Shown: positions 51,424 through 62,037 of the stretch, piece after piece | Numbering within the stretch: the stretch's first letter is position 1 | Layout: each line of letters opens with the position of its first letter | Assembly: GCA_024363285.1 (NCBI GenBank) | Contig: AP024710.1 | Span: 930,001 to 994,000 of the forward strand | From: Leptolinea sp. HRD-7 | GTDB taxonomy: Bacteria; Chloroflexota; Anaerolineae; Anaerolineales; Anaerolineaceae | DNA: 64,000 bases | Direction: 5' to 3' | The notes under the pieces: generated by a model | Database searches by the model: none | What the model was told of the DNA's origin: nothing | The model's input: only the letters and a program-made list of their open reading frames with translations | Made by a program: the position numbers and the translations under genes

Positions 51424-52263
51424 TTAGAAACCGAAAAAGAAACGGGCAAAATCAATAAACCAGTGAAAAGCGATGGCTGAACCGAGGTCTTTTTTGATCT
51501 GCAGTAAAGCCATGGGCAGGCCAAAAAGCAGACTGGTTAAGGTCAGCATTACCAGTCCCATCACCGGGTTTTGTTGGAATAATTCCGGTAGATGGTTCAG
51601 GCTGTGTGGGACGACAGCCAGGAAAACCGCCAAAGCCATTACCCGTCGATCCGGCAAATAATATCGAAGTAAAAAGATAACCAGCGCGAGAATAAAGAAC
51701 CGGAAGACAACTTCTTCATGTATAGCCGGGCTGAGAGCTTCTAACGCGCTGGTCACCAGTGACGTGAACTGCATGGATCCGGAATTCAGGTAGAAATACA
51801 GGTTGTTCAAGACGGCCAGTGGTAAAGCAAACAGTATACCGATACCGGCATTTTTCAATTGAATGAGAGGAGAAGCGTCAAACGTGTTGACAATAACAAC
51901 ACGATCTTTGAACAACAAAACACCGGCGGTGAAACAAAAGAGAACAGCCAGTCCTTCCTGAGCGCACCAGAAAATATAGGGATCATGCTGCCAGTGAGAT
52001 ACCGCGCTGACCAGTCCGAGCGCCAACCCGATGAGCACCGGCCGGAGTGTTAACTGTTTCAGGCGGAGTAGAATGACAACGATGGCCGTCAACGTAAGGG
52101 CGGTCTGTGACCAGTTCCAGATGCGGCTGGTGAGGTTGATGTTTTCAACCGGCAAAAGGTAATTGGTTGTGTACAACGCGGAGTAGACTGCAATAATGGA
52201 AGCTACTCCGATGCAGCCAAATAGTCGTGTGTGGCGTAATGTAGATGATGATTCCTGGGTCAT
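51424..52263 (-). CDS. second CPBP-family intramembrane protease
   Basis: Membrane protein of 279 residues, similar in domain type to the protein at 49850 but divergent in sequence. Motifs AIHEEVVFRFFILALVIF, AVVPHSLNHLPELF and the late AFHWFIDFARFFFGF are those of CPBP proteins. About seven membrane segments. It is 59 bases ahead of the anchored protein gene, so they may be co-transcribed. Confidence 0.82.
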   Translation of the reverse strand: MTQESSSTLRHTRLFGCIGVASIIAVYSALYTTNYLLPVENINLTSRIWNWSQTALTLTAIVVILLRLKQLTLRPVLIGLALGLVSAVSHWQHDPYIFWCAQEGLAVLFCFTAGVLLFKDRVVIVNTFDASPLIQLKNAGIGILFALPLAVLNNLYFYLNSGSMQFTSLVTSALEALSPAIHEEVVFRFFILALVIFLLRYYLPDRRVMALAVFLAVVPHSLNHLPELFQQNPVMGLVMLTLTSLLFGLPMALLQIKKDLGSAIAFHWFIDFARFFFGF

Positions 52264-52498
52264 TTTTCTCTTCTATGATTTATAAAGTAGTTATTGCATG
52301 ATGCAAAACGCATCATGATTCCTTCTGTTATTTTATAGTAGGAATACGTTTTACATGGAAAACAGGGTTCATTCCATGAATAATCACGGCAGATCATCCT
52401 TATTGCATAAAACCGTACGAAAATTACCTTAAGCAACTACAATCAATGCTATTGCTGAATAATTGACTTTCAGGCGTATCAAGGGAGCAATATGGACC

Positions 52499-53299
52499 AT
52501 GAATGGAGAACTGGCACAGGTAGTAACTCTGGTGGCGTACGGTAACCATTTTCTAGCTGGAAATGATGTTGACCTGTCAACGAATTCCACATTCCAATAT
52601 CTGTCATCCATAAAGTTTGCTCGCTACAAAAGCAATAAAGAGACAAAAGGTGAAGATGTGGCAGGCAGCGTCAACGAATGGTTCGCGTTTCTGCGGACCA
52701 ACCGGGTATCACGCCTTTGGAATGTCGCCTTTGCCTGGCACAGGCCCGAGATGCCGGAACATATCGCCGCGTCTTTTGCCAGTGGTGTTCCCCGCGCCAT
52801 CCAGGCTGACCTTCCCGATGGGTATGAACTCTGGTACCCGTTATGGCAAACGGGCGGACCCAGGGAGAAACCCTGGCATGTGGAATACCGGGGATTGATG
52901 TTCACAGACAGCCATGTATACCCGTCACCGCCTGTTGAATATGTGAAAGCAAAACTGCGGAAAGCAATTTCCGACGCCATATCTTTTTCCCGCAAGCCGG
53001 AGGTTGGCATCGGTCACTGGGCGGAAATTTTCGAGAAGGCATTGCAATGCCTCGAATCACCGGTCACGTTGATGCCCTACCACCCGGACATGCTCCCCGA
53101 GACCGGTTTTAACCTGGAAGCCCGTCAGGTGATGGCCGCCGCCACACAGGCCTATGTGTTCGGCGGTATGGGTTCATGGAACGATATGGGATTTGCGAAA
53201 AAAAACCTCAATGAGGAGTATCAAAAAGTAACGAGAGAACTTTACGAAGCCGTGAAGATGTCCATTGTGATCGCGTCAAATTCATATATAAATGCGTAG
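52499..53299 (+). CDS. conserved-looking protein of unknown function
   Basis: Protein of 266 residues from the ATG at 52499, with AAGGGAGC about 11 bases before; the frame reaches up to 52463. It has a high aromatic content (several Trp), no membrane segment, no signal and no motif I recognise: MNGELAQVVTLVAYGNHFLAG at the start, LWYPLWQTGGPREKPWHVEYRG in the middle and ETGFNLEARQVMAAATQAYVFGGMGSWND later. Its stop codon TAG lies inside a 30-base perfect palindrome (53294-53323), so the last residues may have changed by insertion of that repeat. Confidence 0.68.
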   Translation: MNGELAQVVTLVAYGNHFLAGNDVDLSTNSTFQYLSSIKFARYKSNKETKGEDVAGSVNEWFAFLRTNRVSRLWNVAFAWHRPEMPEHIAASFASGVPRAIQADLPDGYELWYPLWQTGGPREKPWHVEYRGLMFTDSHVYPSPPVEYVKAKLRKAISDAISFSRKPEVGIGHWAEIFEKALQCLESPVTLMPYHPDMLPETGFNLEARQVMAAATQAYVFGGMGSWNDMGFAKKNLNEEYQKVTRELYEAVKMSIVIASNSYINA

Positions 53300-53323
53300 G
53301 TTGGGTCATGACCCAACCTACGC
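53294..53323. repeat. 30-bp perfect palindrome at the end of the unknown gene
   Basis: Half-site GCGTAGGTTGGGTCA is mirrored exactly with no gap. The stop codon of the gene at 52499 (53297-53299) lies within it, and the minus-strand clpC ends 22 bases further on. GTAGGTTGGGT-type repeats are seen in many genomes as mobile palindromes. It may also act as a bidirectional terminator. Confidence 0.8.
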
Positions 53324-53344
53324 GTTGTGCAGATATTTATTCGA

Positions 53345-55861
53345 CTATGCCACCGGCGCTTCGAGCGAGGTCTCCGGCTCTTCAGCAACCTTGCCTTCGC
53401 GCCGCAACACCACATCGCCGTCGCCGTTCAGGTCAACGATGATCACATCACCGTTGTTGAACTCGCGGGCGAGTAAAGCGTCGCTCAACGGGTCTTCCAC
53501 CTTCTGCTGGATCACCCGGCGCAACGGGCGGGCGCCCATATCCGGGTCGTAGCCTTCTTCCGAAAGCTTGTCGAGCGCGGCATCGGATGCCTTGAGGGTG
53601 ATCTCATTCTCCACCAGGCGTTCAGCCACTTTCTCGATCTCCAGGCTGACGATCTGGCGGATGTGCTCGCGGGCCAGCGCGCGGAAGACGATGACGTTAT
53701 CCAACCGGTTGATGAACTCCGGCCGGAAGACGCGTTTCAGCGAATCCATCAGCTTCTTACGCATATCTTCGTAGGCTTCCTGTTCCTTCTGTTCCTCATC
53801 AAGCGTGAGGGTGAAGCCGAGCGAACTCTGGCGTTTGATCATATCCGCGCCGATGTTGGAGGTCATCACGATGATGGCGTTGCGGAAGTCCACCTTGTGG
53901 CCCTTGGCGTCGGAGAGATGTCCCTCTTCCATGATCTGCAGCAGCATGTTGTGCGCTTCCGGATGGGCTTTTTCGATCTCATCAAAGACCACGATGGAAT
54001 ACGGCCGGCGGCGGATGGCTTCGGTCAACTGGCCGGCTTCTTCGTAACCCACATAACCCGGAGGCGCGCCCACCAGCCGGCTGACGGTATGCCGTTCCAT
54101 GAATTCTGACATATCCAGCTGGATGAGGTTCTCTTCGCTTCCGAAGAGGAATTTCGCCAGGGTTTTGGTCAATTCGGTCTTTCCCACGCCAGTGGGACCC
54201 AGGAACATGAATGAGCCGATCGGCCGGCGGGGATCCTTCAGACCGGAACGTGCCCGGCGCACAGACTTGGAGATGGCCTCAATGGCCTCGTTCTGTCCGA
54301 TGATGTGTTTCTTTAACTCGTCTTCCATCTGAAGCAGGCGCACGGATTCTTCCTGCGCCATCTGCATCAATGGCACGCCGGTCCACATGGAAACAACTTC
54401 CGCGATATCGTTGGCGTTCACCACCGGGCTGGTTTCGCGGTCCCAGGTAGTGCGCATTTTTTCAAGCTGCGCCTCAATATCGTTCTGTTTCTCAATGATC
54501 GCCTGCGCGTCGTCAAAGCGGCCTTCTTCCACCGCGTTAGTATGGTCAATGCGCAATTGCTTGAGATTGACCATCATCTCCTTCACGGTCTTGGACGCTT
54601 CGCTCTTGTACATGCGCACGCGTGAACCCGATTCATCGATAAGGTCGATGGCTTTATCCGGCAGGAATCGGTCGTTGACATAACGCGCGGAAAGCCGTGC
54701 CGCCGCCTCGATCGCTTCGTCCGAAATGGTCAGGCGGTGATGTTCTTCGTACGCTTTGCGGATGCCCTTCAGGATCTGAATGGTCTCATCCACGCTGGGT
54801 TCGTTGACCACGATCGGCTGGAAGCGGCGTTCGAGCGCCGCGTCACTTTCAATGTGCTTACGGTATTCCTCAAGGGTTGTGGCGCCGATCACCTGCAATT
54901 CGCCGCGTGAAAGTGCCGGCTTGAGGATGTTCGCCGCGTCCACCGATGACCCGGCCGCGCCGGCGCCCACCAGCATGTGGACTTCGTCGATGAACAGAAT
55001 GGCCTGAGAGGCTTTCAATTCGTCGATCACCCGTTTCAGGCGTTCTTCAAACTGGCCGCGGTACATGGTACCGGCCACCAGAGAACCGACATCAAGCTGT
55101 AAAACCCGCTTATCAAGCAATTGCGCGGGGACGTCACCCTCGATGATTCGCTGGGCAAGCCCTTCCACAATGGCCGTCTTACCCACGCCCGGTTCGCCGA
55201 TCAGCGCCGGATTGTTCTTGTTGCGCCGGGCCAGAATTTGAATGACCCGTTCGATTTCCATCTGACGCCCGATGACCGGGTCGAGTTTACCGTCTTCCGC
55301 CTTGGTGGTCAGATCAACAGCCAACTGGTCAACCAGAGGGGTTTTTGGACGGCTCTCTTTTTCTTTCTGTGCCGGTGTCTTCGCTGGAGCCGTGGCTGCC
55401 GGCGCCCCGGCCGGTGATGTTCCACCTTCCTGCAGTACCCGGCGGGTTTGCCGGCGGATCTGTTCAGCCGTCACGCCCAGTTTACGCAGCACTTCGACTG
55501 CCGCGCCTTCCTCCAGCCGGACCAAACCGAGTAACAAATGTTCAGTGCCAATATAATGGTGTCCCATTCGGCGGGCTTCGTCAATCGCGTATTCAAGCAC
55601 TTCCTGTGTGCCAGAAGACAGGTCAATTTTTCCGCCGCGGTAATCACCCACGCCGCTGACTTTTTCCACCATTTCCTGAATCCGTTCAGGTTCCAAACCC
55701 AGATCGCGAAGAACACGGCCGGCAACACCACCGTCTTCTTCCACCAGGCCCAGCAGCAAATGTTCCGTACCGATGGTATTCTGCTGCAATCGTTCAGCCG
55801 CCTGGTGAGCCAGGCTTAAAACCCGCCGCGCTCTTTGGGTAAATCGCTCCATTCCAGACAA
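53345..55861 (-). CDS. clpC: ClpC-type AAA+ unfoldase
   Basis: Protein of 838 residues. Two N-terminal Clp repeats (residues 4-150), first AAA+ module with Walker [14 protein letters not shown] and Walker [10 protein letters not shown], a middle coiled region with a UVR-like part ([21 protein letters not shown]), second AAA+ module with [13 protein letters not shown] and VVFDEIEKA. It feeds proteins to ClpP. The start is a TTG at 55861 with GGAGGAG at good spacing; the in-frame ATG three codons on has worse spacing. No ctsR, mcsA, mcsB or clpP lies next to it, so the classic Gram-positive control operon is absent. Confidence 0.95.
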   Translation of the reverse strand: MSGMERFTQRARRVLSLAHQAAERLQQNTIGTEHLLLGLVEEDGGVAGRVLRDLGLEPERIQEMVEKVSGVGDYRGGKIDLSSGTQEVLEYAIDEARRMGHHYIGTEHLLLGLVRLEEGAAVEVLRKLGVTAEQIRRQTRRVLQEGGTSPAGAPAATAPAKTPAQKEKESRPKTPLVDQLAVDLTTKAEDGKLDPVIGRQMEIERVIQILARRNKNNPALIGEPGVGKTAIVEGLAQRIIEGDVPAQLLDKRVLQLDVGSLVAGTMYRGQFEERLKRVIDELKASQAILFIDEVHMLVGAGAAGSSVDAANILKPALSRGELQVIGATTLEEYRKHIESDAALERRFQPIVVNEPSVDETIQILKGIRKAYEEHHRLTISDEAIEAAARLSARYVNDRFLPDKAIDLIDESGSRVRMYKSEASKTVKEMMVNLKQLRIDHTNAVEEGRFDDAQAIIEKQNDIEAQLEKMRTTWDRETSPVVNANDIAEVVSMWTGVPLMQMAQEESVRLLQMEDELKKHIIGQNEAIEAISKSVRRARSGLKDPRRPIGSFMFLGPTGVGKTELTKTLAKFLFGSEENLIQLDMSEFMERHTVSRLVGAPPGYVGYEEAGQLTEAIRRRPYSIVVFDEIEKAHPEAHNMLLQIMEEGHLSDAKGHKVDFRNAIIVMTSNIGADMIKRQSSLGFTLTLDEEQKEQEAYEDMRKKLMDSLKRVFRPEFINRLDNVIVFRALAREHIRQIVSLEIEKVAERLVENEITLKASDAALDKLSEEGYDPDMGARPLRRVIQQKVEDPLSDALLAREFNNGDVIIVDLNGDGDVVLRREGKVAEEPETSLEAPVA

Positions 55862-56069
55862 GGTTACTCCTCCATAATAAACGCGAGCCTCAAGGATATC
55901 CTCAGGCTGCCATGAAAACAGTTCGGTTAAAAACTACCGTTATATAAGCTTTGAATCCATTCTACCAAAGAAAAAACTTTTGTCGAGTCACGCTCTACAG
56001 CAATATAACGGAAAGTGTACGGCGCGAATGTATAATTCTTATTTGAATTTACACCAGAAAGGACATCAA

Positions 56070-56885
56070 ATGAAAGTTCTCATTGCTGTGGATATGGAAG
56101 GCATCAGTGGTGTGACTTGCTGGGATCATGTTCTCCCTGGCCACTCCGAATACCCGCGTGGACGGCGTTGGATGACCGCCGATGTGAACGCCGCTGTGGA
56201 AGGCGCGGCACAAGCCGGCGCCGATGAAATTGTGGTGACAGATGGTCACTGGGACGGATCGAATATCTTGATCGAAGAGCTGGATCCACGCGCCCGGCTG
56301 ATCAACGGCACACCCTCCCCATTATCCATGATCCAGGGGGTGGCAGATGGTGTAGACGCGGCTGTCTTCATCGGGTACCACGCTATGGCCGGAACCCGAA
56401 ATGCCATCCTTGACCACACGTGGTCAAGCCTGCGGATGCACAATTTCTGGCTGAACGGCACTCTGGCCGGTGAGATCGCCATGAACGCCGCCGGCTGTGG
56501 TCACTTTGGTGTTCCGGTAGTGGCCATAAGCGGTGACCAGAGCGCCTGCGCCGAAGCCTCCATCCTCATTCCGGGTATCAAAACGGCACAGGTTAAAAAA
56601 GCCAACGGCCGCATGAACGCCGAGTGCCTGTCATTGCAGCAGGCTCAGCAGGTGATCACTTCAGCCGTGAAACAAGGTGTTGAATTACGCTCACAAATTA
56701 AACCATACACCCTTCCCGGTAAGGTGACGTTTGCCGTCGAATTCTACCGGTCAGATATGGCGGACTGGGCGGAAGGATTGCCCGGGGCCAAACGCGTCAA
56801 TGCCCGCATCCTGGAATACACCGGCGACGATATCATTTCCGCCAGCCGGGCATTCAGAGCGATGGTTGGACTGACGCAGGTTTAA
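56070..56885 (+). CDS. M55-family D-aminopeptidase
   Basis: Zinc peptidase of 271 residues of the DppA family. The metal ligands in VLIAVDMEGISGV (Asp8, Glu10) and VTDGHWDGSN, and the later HAMAGT and EFYRSDMADW are typical. It cleaves D-amino acids from the N-terminus of peptides, such as D-Ala-D-Ala. ATG at 56070 has AGAAAGGA; the open frame runs 90 bases higher. It ends four bases before the stop of the convergent giant surface protein gene. Confidence 0.93.
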   Translation: MKVLIAVDMEGISGVTCWDHVLPGHSEYPRGRRWMTADVNAAVEGAAQAGADEIVVTDGHWDGSNILIEELDPRARLINGTPSPLSMIQGVADGVDAAVFIGYHAMAGTRNAILDHTWSSLRMHNFWLNGTLAGEIAMNAAGCGHFGVPVVAISGDQSACAEASILIPGIKTAQVKKANGRMNAECLSLQQAQQVITSAVKQGVELRSQIKPYTLPGKVTFAVEFYRSDMADWAEGLPGAKRVNARILEYTGDDIISASRAFRAMVGLTQV

Positions 56886-56889
56886 CTCG

Positions 56890-59800
56890 CTACGGTTGGA
56901 TGGTGATGGTCCGCGCGGCGGACCAGTCACTCCAGTTGCCCGCCTGGTCTCGCGCGCGCACATGCCAGTAATACGGCGTGGAGGTCACCAGGCTGGTTGG
57001 TTTGGCATACGTTGTTGTGATCGGCGTACCCGGAACGTCCACACCATCAGGGGTAGAGTAAACCGGCGAAGAGAAGTCAGCATTATCATCAATGGCAAAC
57101 TGGTAGCCAGTAGCCGTGGCAGCAGCCGTCCAGTAGAAATACGGTATCACACGCAAGCCGGCCACATTATCAGCCGGCGACGAAAGTACGGGTATTGGCA
57201 GCGGGGCGGTATCCACCGTGAAGTAGCACGGTGTCGACCAGGCTCCTGTTTCTCCCAGCGCGTTGAAGGCGCGCACCCGCCAGTAATACAGTCCATCGGG
57301 TGTAATGGGAAATGACGGAGTGAAAGCGGTCAAACCACCGGAAACCGTTTCATCTACCTCAGGCGAGGTAAATGTTGATAGATTATCGACCTGGATCTGG
57401 TATAACGCGCCAGCCGTCACCGCGTTCCACGTGAAGGTCGGTGTAGTGTCGTTGGTCAGGCCATAAATAGGTGGATAAACGAGGGTGGGCGCGCCGGGAA
57501 CAATCGGCGATATCGTGACCGTTCGGGCGGCCGACCAGGGACCCCAGTTTCCAGCCGCGTCTCGCGCACGAACATGCCAGTAGTATGGTATAAGCACATC
57601 CATCGCGGCTGGCTTATAACTGGTCACCGCGATCGGGGTGCCCGGGACGGTTGTGCCATCAGGGGTGGAGAAGGTTGGCGAGCTGAAATCCGCGTTGTCA
57701 TCAAACTGGAACTGGTACGCGGAAGCGGTGGCGGCTGCACCCCAGGTGAACAGAGGGATAGCGCGCGACCCGGCGGAATTGTCAGCCGGGAGGGAAAGTA
57801 TCGGCGCCGCGGGCGGATTTGTATCCACAGTGAAATAGCGTGCCGCAGACCACGCGCCGGGTTCACCGGCCGCGTTGACAGCCCGCACCCGCCAGTAATA
57901 CAAACCATCGACCGCGATGGGAGATGCCGCGGTAAAAGCTGTAACTCCACCGGTATCTTCCTCACTGATCTCAGGCAAGACAAATGTGGACTGGTTGTCA
58001 ACCTGTACCTGATACGTCACACCACCTGCGACCGAGTTCCATGTCAATGTGGGTGTGGTGATTCGAGTCAGAGTGCCTGAAGCCGGTGCCGTTAACACGG
58101 GTGCCGTCGGAATTACAGGGAGAATTGTGATCGTCCGCGAAACTGACCAGTCGCCCCAGTTGCCGGCCGCGTCTCGCGTGCGCACGTGCCAGTAATACGG
58201 TGTGAGCGCGGAAAGTCCGGTGGGTTTAACACTGGTTATGGCAATCGGTGTGACATCCGATGTTGAATAAGCCGGCGATGAAAAGTCGGTATTGTCATCG
58301 ATCTGGAACTGGTAGGCGTTGGCTGTAGCAGCAACAGCCCAGGTAAAGGTGGGAATGGCACGGATGCCCGCCGCGTTATCGGCCGGGAGTGAAAGAATGG
58401 GCGCAACAGGCGGTGTGGTATCTAATGTGAAGTAGCGCACAATCGACCACGCGCCCGGTTCACCGGCCGCGTTGAATGCCCGCACCCGCCAGTAATACAG
58501 CCCATCGGCTGCGATGGGGGATTCCACTGTGTACGTGGTTGCTCCGCCTGTATCCGTCTGATTGACTTCGGGTGAAGCAAATGTTGACTGGTTATCCGCC
58601 TGGAACTGGTACGTCACCGCGTTGGTGACCAGATTCCAGGTGAAGGTCGGGGTAGTGTTGCTGGTAAGGAAAGCTGTTGCCGGAGAAACGGCCACCGGAG
58701 CCGTGGGGATCAAAGGAAATATGGTGATTGTCCGCGGCGCGGACCAGTCACCCCAGTTGCCTGCGGCGTCTCGCGCGCGCACATGCCAGTAGTACGGGGT
58801 AAGTATGGATAAACCGGTAGGTTTCGCGTTTGTGGTGGTGATCGGCGTTCCGGGTACAGACGCGCCATCCGGCGTCGAGTAAACCGGTGAAGAGAAATCA
58901 GCGTTGTCGTCAATTTGATACTGGTACGCGTTGGCGGTCGCGGTCACTGTCCAGTAGAAGATGGGGATAGCCCGCATCCCGGCCACATTATCCACCGGTA
59001 ATGTAAGTGTCGGAGCAGCCGGTGGGGTGGTATCAATAGTAATCGCTCGAACTGTTGACCACGCGCCCGGTTCTCCGGCCGCGTTGACTGCCCGCACCCG
59101 CCAATAGTACACCCCATCCTTTGATAAAGGAGTATCCGGTGTGAAGGTTGTGGCACCGCCGGTGTCTGCCTGATTTATCTCGGGTGACGCGAAGGTGGAC
59201 TGGTCATCGGCCTGGATCTGGTACGTTGATCCGGCTGTCACCGGGTTCCAGGTAAAGGTTGGTGTGGTGTCTGACGTTACGAATCCGGTTGCCGGTGATG
59301 TGACCACAGGCGCCGCCGGTATGACCGGCAGAATGGTGACGGTTCTAGCTGCAGACCAGTCGCCCCAGTTTCCGGCGGCATCGCGTGCGCGAACCTGCCA
59401 GTAATAAGGCTTCAGCACATCCAATCCGGTAGGTTTTGTGTAGGTAACCGTCAACGGTGTACCTGGAACAGCCGAACCATCCGGGGTGATGAAGACCGGG
59501 GATGCGAAGTCCGCGTTGTCAGCGATCTGGAACTGGTACGCCGTGGCTGTTGCTGATACGCCCCAATAAAAGATGGGGATGGCGCGCAATCCTGCCGCGT
59601 TATCTGCCGGAGTGGTCAATACCGGGGCTGCCGGCGGTGTTGTATCAATGGTGAAGTAGCGTACCGTTGACCAGGCACCTGCTTCACCGGCCGCGTTGAA
59701 CGCCTGTACCCGCCAGTAATACAGTCCATCAGGAGTGATAGGTGATTCAGGAGTAAAGCTGGTTATTCCAGAATCGGTTTGGTCAACTTCCGGTGATGCA

Positions 59801-61947
59801 AATGTAGACTGGTTATCAACCTGGATTCGGTACAGCACACCGTTTGTTACAGGGTTCCATGTAAAAGCAGGCGACGGATTAGATGTCAACCAGGTTGAAA
59901 CCGGTGATGTGACCACCGGCGCGACCGGGATAAGGGGCAAGATAGTAATCGTTCTCGATACCGACCAATCACCCCAGTTCCCTGCCGCGTCGCGCGCGCG
60001 CACGTGCCAGTAATATGGCGTCACCAGATCCAGGCTGGAAGGTTTAGCATTTGTCACCGTGATGGGGATTCCGGGAACCGTGGATCCATCAGGGGTGGAA
60101 TAAGAGGGTGAAGAATAATCCGCGTTGTCATCGATCTGGAACTGGTACGCGGTGGCCGAGGCTACGGCTCCCCAGTAGAAAACAGGGATGGCGCGCATGC
60201 CGGCCACATTATCCGCCGGTAGAGTTAACATGGGGATCCCTGGCGGGGTTGAATCAAATGTGAAGGTGCGGGCGGCGCACCAGGGGCCCACACCTGTTGT
60301 ACTGTTAATCGCGCGCACTCGCCAGTACCATAATCCATCCGTTAACGGAGTTTCCACGGTGTGGGAAAGAACACCGGGGCTTTTGGTTCGGTCCTCAAAC
60401 ACGGTTAAAAACGTCGAATTGGTTGATAATTGCACCTGGTAGGTGTTACCGGTAGGAACGCTATTCCAGGTTAACACGGGCTGGATATTTGTTAGTGCTC
60501 CAGCCGCCGGGGAGGCCAGAACCGGCGCAACCGGTAATGACGATTGCGAAATGAACGCGAACGGGGCGCTCCAGGATGCGCTCCAGTTTCCGGCCAGATC
60601 TACAGATCGCACCCGCCAGTAATACAAGATACCGGGAGTGATCGTTGGAGGTTGGTAACTGGTTGATGTGATCACAGCCCCGGGTACTTCAATTCCATCA
60701 GGTGTAATGAACACCGGGCTGGAAAAGTCGGAATTATCGTCATACGCAAACTGATACCCGGAAGCGCCGGCTGAAGCAGTCCAGGTAAAGACCGGCGTTC
60801 CCAACGGGGCAGCGAGATCAGCGGGAGATACTAACACCGGCGGTTCAGGCGGGGTGACATCAAACACAAAATACCGTATCTCAGACCATCTCCCAATCTG
60901 CCCGGCTAAGGTCAAACCGGCCACCCGCCAGTACCAGATACCTTCCGAAGGAAGTGGACTTGCCGGAGTGTATGTGGTTCCATAGAGTTCCGAATCGATC
61001 AGGTACGTTGAGAATGTGGGATCTTTCGAAACCTGGATCTGGTATGTTGTTGCCTGCGGCACACTGTTCCAGATAAATGTGGGTTTGGATACGTTGGTCG
61101 CGGATGTGTTTAATGGCAAAACCAGTGACGGAGCCGGCAGTGAGGTTGACGTCAGATTCACAATGCTAACGGACTGCATCACCATGCCGGAATAACTGCC
61201 GCCCCAGGTCATTTGATGGTTGCTGGTATCCCACGTGTCATGGATATACACAGTCTGTGACGCATCGTCATACCCCACACCGACTATGGTGTGGCCGGTC
61301 AGATTGAGCATTACCGGGTGACCGGCGTCAATTTCCGCCTTATATTGCGCGAATGAGAAACCGCCAGAAACTTGATTATCTGTTTTCTGGTTATAACATT
61401 CAGAAACCGTATACCCGCGTGCCTGATAGAAAGACCGTCGCCCCAGGCTGCCATCCGGCAAACCGGCGCTGGCCATGTAATCACAGGAAAGAGGGGAACT
61501 GCCGGATAAATAGTTGTAGAACCTGGTGGAACCGTCACTATTTTCATACGTTGACTGGCTGGTATGCATATAGTCGCCAATGGCTGTTCCGAAGGAATGC
61601 TGCGCCCAGCCGTTGGTAATAAACGGATCCGATGCCGTACTTCCATAACGCACCCAGTAATCATCAATAGAACCCCGTGACGTGCGGCCATCTACACCAT
61701 TCTTAGAAGCGATCAACGGGTTATTTGGATACGTATCCGAACCATCAGACCAGGTGGACCACATTCCGTCTACCATAGGCATCACGCCGCCGTTGGATGG
61801 CCCCGTGTACATATTGGGGAAACCGTTGTTGTCATAATATCCCGCGATCATGGCGCCGGATACAGCGGAACACCCGAAAACCCAGCGGTATGCCGGAACA
61901 CTCAAAGTACGAAGTCCCTGAGCGGAAAGACCACCGGCAATATCCAC
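56890..61947 (-). CDS. giant C39-like peptidase with 14 FN3-type domains, 5' part cut off by a stop
   Basis: Open frame of 1685 residues from a GTG at 61947; the frame is in fact open without a start codon back to the TAA at 62038-62040. Residues 1-265 resemble a C39-like cysteine peptidase: catalytic Cys26 (FGCSAVSGAMIAGYYD), His219 (GHTIVGVGYDD) and Asp in IHDTWDTS. Then seven near-identical pairs of fibronectin-III-like domains (about 204 residues or 612 bases per pair), each pair with YYWRVRAxNAAGE and YYWHVRARDAAGNWGDWS. There is no ribosome site or signal peptide at the GTG. The same reading frame continues upstream into the signal-peptide gene at 62038, so this is most likely the body of a single split gene. 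Confidence 0.85.
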   Translation of the reverse strand: MDIAGGLSAQGLRTLSVPAYRWVFGCSAVSGAMIAGYYDNNGFPNMYTGPSNGGVMPMVDGMWSTWSDGSDTYPNNPLIASKNGVDGRTSRGSIDDYWVRYGSTASDPFITNGWAQHSFGTAIGDYMHTSQSTYENSDGSTRFYNYLSGSSPLSCDYMASAGLPDGSLGRRSFYQARGYTVSECYNQKTDNQVSGGFSFAQYKAEIDAGHPVMLNLTGHTIVGVGYDDASQTVYIHDTWDTSNHQMTWGGSYSGMVMQSVSIVNLTSTSLPAPSLVLPLNTSATNVSKPTFIWNSVPQATTYQIQVSKDPTFSTYLIDSELYGTTYTPASPLPSEGIWYWRVAGLTLAGQIGRWSEIRYFVFDVTPPEPPVLVSPADLAAPLGTPVFTWTASAGASGYQFAYDDNSDFSSPVFITPDGIEVPGAVITSTSYQPPTITPGILYYWRVRSVDLAGNWSASWSAPFAFISQSSLPVAPVLASPAAGALTNIQPVLTWNSVPTGNTYQVQLSTNSTFLTVFEDRTKSPGVLSHTVETPLTDGLWYWRVRAINSTTGVGPWCAARTFTFDSTPPGIPMLTLPADNVAGMRAIPVFYWGAVASATAYQFQIDDNADYSSPSYSTPDGSTVPGIPITVTNAKPSSLDLVTPYYWHVRARDAAGNWGDWSVSRTITILPLIPVAPVVTSPVSTWLTSNPSPAFTWNPVTNGVLYRIQVDNQSTFASPEVDQTDSGITSFTPESPITPDGLYYWRVQAFNAAGEAGAWSTVRYFTIDTTPPAAPVLTTPADNAAGLRAIPIFYWGVSATATAYQFQIADNADFASPVFITPDGSAVPGTPLTVTYTKPTGLDVLKPYYWQVRARDAAGNWGDWSAARTVTILPVIPAAPVVTSPATGFVTSDTTPTFTWNPVTAGSTYQIQADDQSTFASPEINQADTGGATTFTPDTPLSKDGVYYWRVRAVNAAGEPGAWSTVRAITIDTTPPAAPTLTLPVDNVAGMRAIPIFYWTVTATANAYQYQIDDNADFSSPVYSTPDGASVPGTPITTTNAKPTGLSILTPYYWHVRARDAAGNWGDWSAPRTITIFPLIPTAPVAVSPATAFLTSNTTPTFTWNLVTNAVTYQFQADNQSTFASPEVNQTDTGGATTYTVESPIAADGLYYWRVRAFNAAGEPGAWSIVRYFTLDTTPPVAPILSLPADNAAGIRAIPTFTWAVAATANAYQFQIDDNTDFSSPAYSTSDVTPIAITSVKPTGLSALTPYYWHVRTRDAAGNWGDWSVSRTITILPVIPTAPVLTAPASGTLTRITTPTLTWNSVAGGVTYQVQVDNQSTFVLPEISEEDTGGVTAFTAASPIAVDGLYYWRVRAVNAAGEPGAWSAARYFTVDTNPPAAPILSLPADNSAGSRAIPLFTWGAAATASAYQFQFDDNADFSSPTFSTPDGTTVPGTPIAVTSYKPAAMDVLIPYYWHVRARDAAGNWGPWSAARTVTISPIVPGAPTLVYPPIYGLTNDTTPTFTWNAVTAGALYQIQVDNLSTFTSPEVDETVSGGLTAFTPSFPITPDGLYYWRVRAFNALGETGAWSTPCYFTVDTAPLPIPVLSSPADNVAGLRVIPYFYWTAAATATGYQFAIDDNADFSSPVYSTPDGVDVPGTPITTTYAKPTSLVTSTPYYWHVRARDQAGNWSDWSAARTITIQP

Positions 61948-62037
61948 CGAAGCCCGTTCGGCTTCAAAACCGGAAGGCGGATGGGGTGGGCCGATAATTT
62001 CAATACCTTCAAGGCTGGTGCCGTCAGACAGGGTAAG

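Noticed and set aside
56890-61200. CRISPR-like periodicity
   Set aside because: The repeats are about 612 bases long and code for protein domains in frame; no short repeat/spacer pattern and no cas genes.
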